From contig CM028339.1 in the NCBI GenBank assembly GCA_016647705.1, positions 24,281,803 through 24,345,802 of the forward strand: DNA of 64,000 bases. The letters run 5' to 3'. Below are positions 10,801 to 21,317 of this stretch, piece by piece. Every line of letters starts with the position of its first letter. Positions within the stretch are counted from its first letter, which is position 1. The position numbers were made by a program, and so were the translations under genes. This stretch comes from Eucommia ulmoides (taxonomy: Eukaryota > Streptophyta > Magnoliopsida > Garryales > Eucommiaceae). Below the pieces are notes generated by a model that saw only the letters and a list, made by a program, of their open reading frames with translations, did no database searches and was not told the origin of the DNA.

Positions 10801-13800
10801 AAACAAAGTGGTGGCTACTTGGATGGAGTTGCTCCTGACGGTCTTCTGGGTCTGGGACCAGGAGAAATTTCAGTTCCAAGTTTTCTTGCAAAAGAAGGAT
10901 TAGTTAGGAATTCCTTCTCGTTGTGTTTTGGCAATGATGAATCTGGGAGGATATTCTTTGGGGACCACGGACCAGCCACCCAACAAACTACTTCATTTCT
11001 GCCTTCAAATGGAAAATTGTAAGAATCTTCTGTACCTAAGACGCTTTCTTGATAATTTTTGTCTTGGTACCTGTATGGCTCTTTTTTCTTCTTGTTTTCC
11101 CTTCTCCTGCACTGATTTACACTCGTCTGCGCTCTCATTGGCGGTCCAGCTCAACATACGTTGTTGGAGTTGAAACATGTTGTATTGGGAGTTCTTGTCT
11201 TGGTCACACCAACTTTAAAGCACTGGTTGATAGTGGAACATCATTTACCTTTCTTCCTGAAGAAGTCTATGACAAAGTTGTCAAGGAGGTACAAATTTAA
11301 GTCCTCAAGCTTTAGTTGTATTTATACTAATAATGTATTACATCCCTGTGTTTTCCGGTTGTAGTTTGATGGAAGAGTGAATGCTCCAAAATCTAACTTT
11401 GAAGGGTATCCATGGCAGTATTGCTACAAGTATAGGTATTTCCATGGCTGTCTTCTGAAAGTTACTCTTTTCACCCCAATTTATGCTGTAATATTTTGCA
11501 TATGATGTTGCAGTCATCAAGACTTGCCGAAAAATCTCTCTGTGACTCTTAACTTCACATTGAACAACAGCTTTGTAATCAGTGATCCAATTTTTAAGAT
11601 ACATGACAGTCAGGTTAGTTCTGTGTAATATATCGATTTTCTTCAATTCACAAAAGTACTATTTTTCATGTGTGTTTTTCTGTCCTTTTAGAATTGCTTT
11701 GCCTGCTTTATTATTGTGCAGCCAATTGGGCTATTCATATTTCATACCTTCTTCTGTTAAGATTTCTATGTAAGGACTGAAATATCCATACCCAATGCAT
11801 GTTTAGACAAATATCTGCAGGATGCATCAGGCATACAAATTGTGGGATACTTCAAGCATATGCATTTTGCACCGATAAGTTCAGGATGATCCCTAGCCAC
11901 ATCTAGCGCCTTTCTACATGTTTATATATATATTTCAAGATATTAGCCAGGAAAGTTGAAAAAAGGTATATGTTTAACAGAAAACATGGGGCTTTCTTCC
12001 AATTGAAATGTGATTTTGACCTTCAATTAATTATTTATGTTCTAGGCATCAAACCCCTCCTCCTAAGGCATCTGATGGTGCCATAGTTAATCGATAAGCA
12101 ACATGGATGATTGTAAGACATCTGACATCTAGGAGACTCGTGTGATTTCATCAAGAGAAGCCTATAAATTATCCCTGGGAGTAGAACCACATAATTGAGG
12201 CTCATATGATTAGCTTCAAAACCTCCACGAGGTTGTAGATTAACATACCAGCAAGTGATCATAGAAAGACATTCAATTTGGGAGAATTTGAGGGAGAGAT
12301 AAGCTCCAGTGTTGAAGAAGAAAGACAAGTACAGGTAGGGATTGAAGGAAGTGCTAGCAGGGGTGAGATGTGAACAACTACTAGGATTCCAACCTCGTGG
12401 AGGTTTTGAAGCTAATTTTTCATTGCCGATTAAAAGATTGATAACTCTAAGCTGGAGTCGTTGAATTCTGAAAGTTGATAAGATTTGAGCAATGCTGCAA
12501 ATAAACGAGATGGCGAAAGTGTCACAATTGATAAGACATAGACAATCCCTCGCCACATGAGAGATCCAGGCTCACAATTAGAAACCAATCTCTTGAATTA
12601 GTTAACCTTTCCCTTGAAAGAGCTACAAGTTGGTCGCAGAATTGAAATGGTAGTATTGATCTTATTTTAATAGAATGGTTTTGGCACCAGTGTAAGGTTG
12701 CCCCTTCTTGATTTGGGTTGCATGGGTTTAAACGGTGCAAAAAACCTCCAGATATTGCATTATAAAGGCAAGTTACATCTAAATCTCCCGAAACCCAACA
12801 GCAGGGATCCTCTTGAAGTGGATTGCCTTTTTACTAAGGAATGTCTAGATACATAAACAAGCATGGAAAAGAACAATTGACAAATTTAAATGGGAAAATT
12901 AAAGAAAGATTCTTCTCTTGTTTGAAGAAAGGTGTAATCTTTGATTCTTTCTTGAACTGTCATCCAGGATGCATCGTATTAATTATTATTTCTTTCTGCT
13001 TCTATATATCATTCTTTGTGGCCAAGACCTGATTGGTTATGTCTGTACTTCTGTGGAAGTCTAAGAAAGTTCTTGAGCCTGTTTTTGTATTTTGATGAAC
13101 ATGACATCTGAAGGTAGTGGCATTAATGATGCAGGGAGGAGTTGTTGGATTTTGCTTAGCGATCCAGCCAACTGATATGGACATGGGAATCATTGGACGT
13201 AAGTGTGTAAGATTTGCTCTCCGTTCTCACTTCCTTATCACCAATGACCATCCCGTCTACCCATTGGCGGACTTAGACCTTTTTTCTTTGTTTGTCTCTG
13301 TGCGTATAGAAGTTTATGTAAATTAGGGGGGATTTATATTCAGATTTTAGGGTCTTATATTTGTTTAAAAATAAGCTAGTACTGGTATTTTCCCTGAAAC
13401 GATACACAAAGAAACAGAATTTGCTGTGCAAAAAGTTTTGACAGTCTCTCAAAATGAAATTTTGGGATGAGTACTTTTGCTTTAGATTTTCATTATACTG
13501 ATTTGTTTCTATTTTATATGTGCAGAGAATTTCATGACAGGACATAGGTTGGTGTTTGATCGGGAGAATTTGAAGCTGGGTTGGTCACGTTCAAATTGTA
13601 AGTATAATAAACTTCTCTTGACCATTGATTAGAAACATTCCCCATACTTTGTTCCATATTAGGTCTTTATAACAATTCATGCTTTGAGTTGACAGTAAAA
13701 ATTCGTTTCTTCTAAACTTTATTGTTGATTACCATTTACCAATGATGTTTTACAATTTTTGGATTACTTGAGAAAGTGCCTACTGAAGAAATAATTGCCT

Positions 13801-14373
13801 AGGGAAAGATTAGTTTCTAGTTCATCATTGTGCCAACTAGAGCAATTACCATGAAGATAAGCTTAATCTGTTCTTCAGCTATTTTGCTAGGGTGTAGGAT
13901 TAGTGTCAGCAGTGCTGTGAATTTTTCATATGCAATAACTGTACGCTTTTTATAGCTTTTCTTGAAGAATCATTCTCCAAAGATGCATAGTGTCAAAACG
14001 TAAAAGTTTACTTGAAGAGAAACTAATGATAATTAACTTCATCAAAAACATAGAAAATATTGTTATTTGTTCTGTGTTTTTGCTTCAGAGAATAAACCTA
14101 TGAATGTGGATTTCAGGTGAATATCCTGATGATGGCAAGGGAATGCCGTTGACTCCTGTGTCTTCTACTGGTAGCTCCCCAAACCCATTGCCCACAACGG
14201 AGCAGCAGAGCACCCCGGGTGGTGGCCATGCTGTTGCTCCGGCGGTCGCTGAAAGGACGCCCACGAGATCTTCAGCTACATCAGTTCGGATGATAATTTC
14301 ATCATCCTTACGATTATCAAAGTTGTTTTCATTTCTGCTTCTTCTATTGTGGCATACACTGGCCTACACCTAA
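7803..14373 (+). CDS. ASPL1: Aspartic proteinase-like protein 1 (pepsin family A1, GPI-anchored type), ten exons
   Basis: Ten exons join in frame with GT..AG introns: 7803-8089, 9355-9493, 10432-10673, 10791-11018, 11150-11288, 11365-11435, 11514-11613, 13135-13198, 13526-13597, 14117-14373; 1599 bp, 532 aa, close to the Arabidopsis ASPL1 length. The product is a plant aspartyl endopeptidase expected at the cell surface. Seen in the protein: hydrophobic signal peptide (residues 6-20), family block SRLIHRFSDE, first catalytic loop at D116 as VDAGSDLLWVPC, second at D326 as VDSGTSFTFLP, many paired cysteines, Ser/Thr/Pro-rich stretch (about 440-500) and a C-terminal hydrophobic tail ending LLLLLWHTLAYT that fits a GPI-attachment signal. 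The ATG at 7803 is the first ATG after the TATA box. The first loop is DAG, not DTG. Exon 3 uses the donor at 10674 (gtgtgc), needed to restore the GCGNKQSGG block. Introns 1, 2 and 7 exceed 900 bp. Confidence 0.93.
9906..10236 (-). mobile_element. TRIM (terminal-repeat retrotransposon in miniature) in intron 2 of the aspartic protease gene
   Basis: Two direct repeats of about 105 and 102 bp (9906-10010 and 10135-10236) flank about 124 bp. Read on the minus strand each begins TGTTAGAATC-like and ends near CTCC/CTCG. After the 5' repeat comes a TGGTATCA primer-binding site complementary to initiator tRNA-Met (complement of about 10127-10134), and before the 3' repeat a CACGTGAGGGTGG polypurine-like tract. 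The same family is intact at 45615-45950. The flanking pentamers (ACAAT, ACGAG) no longer match well, suggesting age. It lies antisense to the host gene and does not touch its exons. Confidence 0.75.
12035..12556. other. Intron 7 insert with 26-bp perfect inverted repeat and a long antisense open frame
   Basis: Intron 7 (11614-13134) is the longest intron of the aspartic protease gene. Inside it a perfect 26-bp inverted repeat occupies 12210-12235 and 12390-12415, separated by 154 bp, with core CCTCCACGAGGTTG. On the minus strand a frame of 173 codons spans 12035-12556 across the repeat. The translated product has no motif I recognise and contains many serines, leucines and cysteines without domain pattern, so I do not call it a gene. 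Possibly an old inserted fragment. Confidence 0.45.
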
Positions 14374-16499
14374 TCTCTGGTGGCATTTCCCATTATTAGT
14401 CTGCTTTTTGTGTAGTCTCTTGTATGTGTAAATTCCTCTGCTTATATGTGGAGCCCTTGTTTTCATTTTTCTTTTTCCTGTTTTTTGTTCACAGGGGTGG
14501 TGGTGGTGGCCTTGTATTAATTTTGGCCATCTTCAAGTTGGGTCGGACTTTCAGGATGTATGCATGGTATCATGTTTTTGGTGTCTTATCTATTTATTTT
14601 CGGTTATGGATCTTCTTTTAACATGTGTAAAAGTTCAACCTTTTGCCTTTCACTCCATATTTCTCGTTAGTTTCATTGGTTTTGTGGTGCATTCTATTGC
14701 CTACTTCTGTTTTACTTGTCAACTCATTGGTTTTATAGTTTAAAAGCAAATTTTGCTTAGGTTTTTCAAGTTTCTTGACCTGTATTTTTAGTCATCTCTC
14801 GGTTGTGGTGAATTTTTTCGTTGTTCACATGCGGTTGTCATAAGACTTATTTCACTATGTCCCCAAAGTAACCATCTGCAGTTAGTCTCAATTTAACCCC
14901 TTGAAAGTGCTAAGTGAATTTTGCCAAGATTGTCAACCAAACAAAAGCAAAGTTAGGATAGAAGGAAGCAAGAAACGCTAAGGAAAAACTGGAAAACTTA
15001 TAAGAGAATAGGAGAGCTTGGGGGAATGAGAGACTTGTATTGCGATTCTGTACTTCGTAAGAAACAAATGAGTCTTTTTGTCTTTATATAAACCAAAAGT
15101 CTTATAAAAAACAGTCTAGATCGTTTCGATCTAATGGCTACAATTGATATTCCTATTAGATATTTACAAGGAAGAGTCTAGAATATAAATTGCTTAGAAG
15201 GTTGGAGAAGATTATGGGGTAATGTTCCAGAATTCTTTATAATATTGTAGAATATTCTAAAAATTTTGGAACCTTCAAGATACCCTCTTCCGTAATTCTA
15301 CATATACAAGGCTTAGCCTAATCTCTCGAGTAAGGATGTGAAGATGCTCTGGTTTTTACAGAGAACTCGCCACTGGTTCAATGAGGAAGCTATATATGCC
15401 ATGTATCGTTATCACTTGTGATCACATACATCATCTCCGTTATTTTTTTTGTGGTTCCAAGACATTGGAATAGGCATTAGGACGCCGAGAAGATTTTGCT
15501 TTACCGAAGTTGCTTCATTCATGAATCTTTATGTATATATATGCATCATGAAGATGTTGCATTATCACCATTTTCTGGGCAGTCTATATATATCTAGGAT
15601 TAGGAGACTAGAGACTGCTATTTGGAGGTCTCAAATCAAAATTATTGAGAATGGCTCACTATTAGAAGTCTGTCCTGAATTATTGAGTCTGACAGACTGG
15701 TTTTATTATGTCGAAAATCAAAACTTGAATTATTGCATTGTTTTTGAATTAGAATGGGTGGATGTTTGACAAAGTCATAGTCATCCACCAATTGACCAAA
15801 TTGAAGCAACGAACAGTGATGGTCTTGACCACCGAATACTGAATTGGCGGGAAGTATCATTATAATTGTGGTTTATTGATTTTAAATGGGTGTTGCCTAC
15901 TTGCCTGTATGCCGTCTTTTTGAACAAATCTCTTGGAGAGCTATTTTTAGAACAAAGTGTTAGGTAGTATTCATAATTATTGCTCATTTGAATAATGTTG
16001 TAAGGCTCCAAGAAGTTGATTTTTTTTTTTAAGCTATTGTTCGGGTCAATTGACACTCATATCTATTAATCATCTTCCTGGACAATTTTAAAGACATACT
16101 CCCCCATATCAACCTAGTATTTTCAAAATTAAATTCAAAATTTAATTCCCAGATTAATACCTCTTGTGGCTAATCACTAGATATGAACGCATTATTTGTT
16201 GATTGTTTTCTATTATGCTTTTTGTTATCACACAACTAAGAAAAAAACAAATAAAAAATTAAATAGAAAAATGATGAGTTAGTCGTAGTAGATGTGACAA
16301 GGCGAAAAATGATTGAAGTCATTGGTGAGGTACGGACTCAATCACAAAAGTTCGAGGCTAACCATGTGCAAAGGATAGGATGACGAAGGCCCAACGCCAA
16401 GGCTAATAATGTGTTTGATCTTTACCTCATATGTTTGGGAAAAGAATCAATTTTGTCATACTCTACGTTACACTTCTACTTTAGGTTGCGACTTATACA
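14374..16499. other. 3' flank of the aspartic protease gene and intergenic sequence
   Basis: The first several hundred bases are T-rich and should hold the 3' UTR and poly(A) region. Around 14930-15320 the complement reads like part of a plant LTR ('cttatataaagacaaa' TATA-type core, then 'gagagc..tcccccaag'), but I find no TG..CA ends or target duplication, so this is only a weak suggestion. The remainder to 16499 has no gene-like signal. Confidence 0.35.
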
Positions 16500-17562
16500 T
16501 TTTTAGGTTGTATTTAAGTAAGAAATTTGACAAATTTAAAATATTTGTAAAATAAAAAAAATTTAAAATCTTGAATTTTAAAATTCTTTCATTTTACAAA
16601 TTTTTTATTTAGATAACTATTTAAAGTGAAGTATTTAAATGTAAAATTTACAATTTTTTTATTTAAATAGTTATAATTTTCTTGTTTAAATAGTAAAATA
16701 TTTATATACAAAAATAACACTTTCATTCTCTCTCTACCCTTATTGGTACTCAAATCTTCTCTAATATCTTTTTCCAGTTTTTTCTGACACCCAGTTCTTC
16801 TATCTCTTTCGTTTTTGGACTTTACCCACCTCAATTCTTCAAAAATTGCATCATTCGGTGAATTTCGTTTACTTTCGAAATTATTTGTCTATTTAATTTC
16901 ATATTTTTTAAGCTGAAATTCGTGAAATTTGATTCGAAAAGGGGGTTGAGAAAGTGGTAGGAGAAGCATGCTGTGTTTAGACACGAAGAAGAATCGCACG
17001 ATTTTGTAAGGAAGAGCAAACCTAGATCTAGTTAGAAATTGAGACAAACAAACCTAGATCTACACCAAATTGAGCAAGAAACATGGAGAACAAATGAAAA
17101 CAAGCCTGAATAACTACGGTGACGGCGAGGCAGAACGATGGACGATGGTGACTGAAGAAACGGTAGACGATGGCGACGAATAAATGGTTGACGACGGAGA
17201 CGACCAAACGGTAGACGACGAAAAAGAAGAAGAAGACGATTGACGACGAAGAAGCAGAAGAAGGACGACGGTGGCGAGAATCGATGACGACGACGGCGGA
17301 AAATGGAAGGGCCTTAGGAGCAAAGAGAAATTGCGAAGACGAGATCAGAGTTTCACAATCCTTCATTTGAAAGATTTGGCAAATGACACCCAAAATAAAT
17401 GGATTTCAAAATGACTCATTTCACCACATTTTTAAGATAAAAGAATTTTACAAATCCTTCCCTATAAATACCCAAACAAAAGATTTGTCAATTTTTTTTT
17501 TTTTGAAATCCTCTCAACAAATCAAGTCATTCTCCCAAATTCCTTACCTAAACACAATCTTA
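16500..17562. mobile_element. TIR-type non-autonomous element, second copy
   Basis: Ends 'aggttgtatttaagtaag' and, on the complement, 'agattgtgtttaggtaagg' are inverted repeats shared with the element at 1985-4992. The interior holds the same 'acctagatctac' blocks and a purine-rich island (17090-17310) built of GACGA/CGACGA-like triplets. This copy is uninterrupted and shows what the 5' copy looked like before the insertion at 2963-4939. No coding sequence recognised. Confidence 0.55.
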
Positions 17563-18678
17563 TATTTCATCATTTATAGATTTAATTCATAGTTTTGTTG
17601 CGGCAGATTGTCGCCATCCACAATTGTTGTTCGCTGTCAGTCGCTACGCCCTTTTCACCACCTTTTTTGTAACTAAAAAATGTTAACTAAGATATTCTTT
17701 AGTAATCATAGTTACAATTAGGTACTAGTGGAGTAGAGGCTCGGGGAGAATGTAAATGTTTTGGACATATATCTTTGATCTCACACCGTAATTAAAAGAA
17801 AAAAACAATAGTATGTTATGTAAACTATGTCAATTATTGCAAAGAATTTGGCTCAAGAAACATGGATCGTGTTAATCCGATCTGAATATTATTAAGATAT
17901 TGAGTTGCATTGGAGTCTTACAATATGTGCGAAGGATACAACTACAAAAAGGCCAAGTCAAATTATTACCCATGCTAGAATTGTGATGATTCATATCCAA
18001 CATCGATAATGCAATAAGAAAAAAATTAATTTATGTAAAGTCTATAATACAAAAAAATAAAAAAATAAAATAAAATAAAAATAAATATGTTATACAAAAA
18101 GGTGTGTCCAGACTAAGTTAAGTGCATATCAACTAATCACCTCACCGGGCAATCTTAAGGGCGCACTCCTTTACATCGACCTGGTACATTCATAATCAAA
18201 TTCAATATACAAAGAATTGGGTGTCTACAATATACAAAGATATACATAGATATCTGTATATGGAAAATGAATAGAGTTTAACTTAATAGGCCAAGAGTTT
18301 AACCAAGTGGGTCAAGACTCATATACATATATTAACATTCCCCTTAAACTCAAGGCGACAAAATGGTTATGAATTTGAGTTTGGAAACCAAAATGTGAAA
18401 ATATTCGGGTGGATGTATCTTAGTGAGTATCTGCTGTTTGGTCAACAAAGCTGATGGAATTGAGATATTTTCACTAAGACATATTCACCTAGACGCTTAC
18501 ACACTATGGTTTTCAAATTCAAGTTTTCGTCTTTTTTTATTACTTTCAGTTTGAAGTGGAGACAATAACTAAAATTGAATCTAAATGGGTTTAGAATTTA
18601 ACCGAGTAGATCGTGACCATATATGTATTCGTTTGGAATGTTTGTAATTTTATATGAAGATTGACGAATTATAGATGT
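17563..18678. other. AT-rich intergenic sequence
   Basis: No gene, RNA or clear transposon end seen. The last five bases, GATGT at 18674-18678, are the left copy of the target duplication of the adjoining retroelement. Confidence 0.4.
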
Positions 18679-18785
18679 TGTTGATGTCGAAAAGTGGTGA
18701 CCGATCAACAGTATGGTCTGGAAGGATTTTTAGGACACAGGACCGCTGATGGTGTGATTAGCTGGGTGAATTCAGGGTTGATGAC

Positions 18786-20515
18786 TGGTAGCGCGCGGGA
18801 ATGACACGCCGCTACTTACACTCGCAAGTATACGAGGTCTAAGTTTTAGTATAGTGTGATCGTTAAGATCGGGTTATCGAATACACAGGGATTGTTGTCG
18901 TTACTATCGAATACCGTGTTTGTCATGACCTAACTTTATCTAGGCGAAAACAAATGTATTTAATTACTTAAATTAATACTAATATATCCTAAATTAACTA
19001 CACTATTAGGTTAATATGTTTTAGGGTGAAGAATTTCATAGGGATTAATGTGTTTACAAATACGTGTTCGATTCCGATTTACTCACGTTTACGTTGTTCG
19101 ACCTATTTGACAACCTCGGTATGTAAACTCTACCGCCACCTCTTCCGAGTGTAAGACGGGGGAATACATGACTTCGAGCCAACGAAGAAGTCCCCCTCAA
19201 CGTCTTAACGACCCTAGGTCACGTGAGTCTAGCCCAGCGTCATTGATTACACACAATCCAACTCCCTCCCGGGTTATTGGATCGTCGCGTTGTATTTACC
19301 CTATCGACAATCTCCGTTCTAAAACTCCCTCGCCACCTCTTCCGAGTGTAAGACGAGGGATATACTGCAACTTCGAGTCAACGAAGAGGTCCCCCTCAAC
19401 GTCTTAACGACCCTAGGTAGTGTGTGTCTTGCCCAACGTCATCGATTGTCTACAATTCAAACCCCGACCGGGTTATAGAATCGTGGCGTTTGTTTACCCT
19501 AATCCGAATCCGGAGTTTTGTCAAAATCTCGTATTCTCCATTTATCAATCCAAGCATAATAAACAAACAATACGATAAATCTAATCAAACTACGAAGAAC
19601 AATCACAAACGAAACACCGAAATCATCCAAACAACGTATTTATAAATATTGTATTAATCCCTACTACAATCCATATTTAACTCGGGGCCATAGCCGCATA
19701 TACAATGAAATAACGAGCTAAATATGCTCACATGCTCCTAAGATAAAGAAATAAGGAAAAACGATCGAAGAACTTAGCATCATCCGAAGATAAACCGCTA
19801 AGAACGCTCCACGATCGATTCGCCGTCTTCTCCACTTCGGGATGCGAGCTCCACCACTAAAATTCCTAACCCTTGGCTTAAATATAGCCTAAGGGGCTCT
19901 AAAATGCAAGAGAGAGAAGAGAGATTCTGGCTAAAGGGGAGGAGAGAGGATATTTAAAGCAAAAATATCCTAAAAATATCTAAAAATATCTAAAGGCTGT
20001 GCAGGGCAAATCCGCCTAGGCGGTGGAAATTGAGCCTAGGCGGAGTTAGGTCGGTTTGGTCTGATTGCCTAGGCGGTGAAGTAGGCGGTGGACTTGGAGA
20101 ACATTCTGTTAGATTTTCGCCTAGGCGGTAGAATTTTCGCCTAGGCGAGCGACTGTCAGTAGCCCTTCTTCGTCCTCTGCTGGATTTTCGCCTAGGTGAT
20201 AGAATCTTCGCCTAGGCGGTCGTCCGTCAGTAACATTTTGCTCTTCTCTGCATTTTTACCGCTTAGGCGGTGGTCTGGACGCCTAAGCGGTGGGCCTGTT
20301 TCATCTTTTAGCCTCCGAGCTTGTTCATCCACCGTAACTTCGAACCGCTTTGGTTCGATCTCATCGTTTTCGTTCCAGTTTTCTATCTTTTTGCTCCACA
20401 CACCCGATTTATACAAAAAGTATAAAAACATATTAAAACATATAAAAATAATTATAAACGTACTCGAAAACTAACAAATTCGGATTGAAAATAGATAGAT
20501 TTTTCACACCTATCA
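18786..20515 (-). mobile_element. Solo LTR nested in the left LTR of the gag-only element (family S, copy 1)
   Basis: Starts TGGTAGCGCG and ends CACACCTATCA on +, with perfect 5-bp duplication ATGAC at 18781-18785 and 20516-20520. The right LTR of the host element keeps an uninterrupted GATGATGACCTCC at the matching place. Two further copies are at 58501-60063 and 62192-63977. Within it are two roughly 198-bp repeats (from about 19133 and 19331, block CGCCACCTCTTCCGAGTG) and, at 20012-20290, a cluster of GCCTAGGC palindromes. Sense is taken as minus because that strand starts TGATAGGTGTG. No internal domain is present. Confidence 0.85.
20012..20290. repeat. Cluster of CCGCCTAGGCGG-type palindromes in solo LTR copy 1
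   Basis: About nine occurrences of GCCTAGGC or close variants lie within 280 bp, including a perfect 12-bp palindrome CCGCCTAGGCGG at 20012-20023. The last pair, CCGCTTAGGCGG (20259-20270) and CGCCTAAGCGG (20280-20290), are inverted copies of each other and form a larger stem around TGGTCTGGA. Equivalent clusters occur in the other two copies. Confidence 0.85.
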
Positions 20516-21066
20516 ATGACAACCTCCGAGCTAAGCTCCACTTTTTTGCTCCGAGCACCTGCACAAAGACCCACCGGGGTTGTACCCGGTGAAGTTCCTC
20601 TGGCGTGAGAGTAAATATCCGGGGAGAGAAGGTCTAAAAGTGTGTTGGTGTCAGTAAAGAAGACGTACCATTTGGACAGTGGATGCCATGGTGTATTTAT
20701 AGGCATTGGTGCTCAATTAGTGCCGTGAAATTAGGAAACCGAGCTCGGGTTAATTAACTTAATTCGCTGAGCAGCCAATGAGCAGACAAATTAGTACTAT
20801 AATCGTCTATGTTGGACTTTTGGGCCCATCTGCAAAGGCCCATGGGCCGGAACCTCATGACGGCCCGGAGAGGTCCTGAGTGTAGAGATGGCGAGTAGAG
20901 GGTGTTCGAGTTCGTCAGTCCGGATCGGAGTCTGTTGGCCCAGATTTCTTCATCGATATGATCCTTAGCCTGGTATGGAGGGGATTTCAGCTCCCAGCTC
21001 GGCCGTTTTTCCATACTTGGGTGGATATTGACCACGTGATACACCTAATAAGATTCTCCTTTATCA

Positions 21067-21084
21067 ACTACCCCCCAAGTTTCG
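21067..21084 (-). other. Polypurine tract of the gag-only retrotransposon
   Basis: On the minus strand AACTTGGGGGGTAGT immediately precedes the LTR that begins TGATAAAGG. This is the expected position and composition for plus-strand priming. Confidence 0.7.
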
Positions 21085-21317
21085 AGGGCGTGAGTGGAAC
21101 GTAATGGGCTTGGGATTTCGAAGAAGCAAATCGTTTGTAGTAGTTTTAGTGGGATCAGAAAGTGGAGAGGGCACGTAAAAGGACCCTAGGGATAAAGAAT
21201 GGCTTCAAGGAAGATTTGAAGGAGTAGAGTCCGGGCTGAGGGGTTGGGAGTTTGCCAGTTCGGCACATCGTCGGTTCGGATCAACTTGTGATGCTCAATA
21301 GAAGCTTCGTGTGGGGT

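Noticed and set aside
12035-12556. Protein-coding gene nested in ASPL1 intron 7
   Set aside because: No recognisable domain, and the frame is explained in part by the inverted repeat; recorded as a structure, not a gene.
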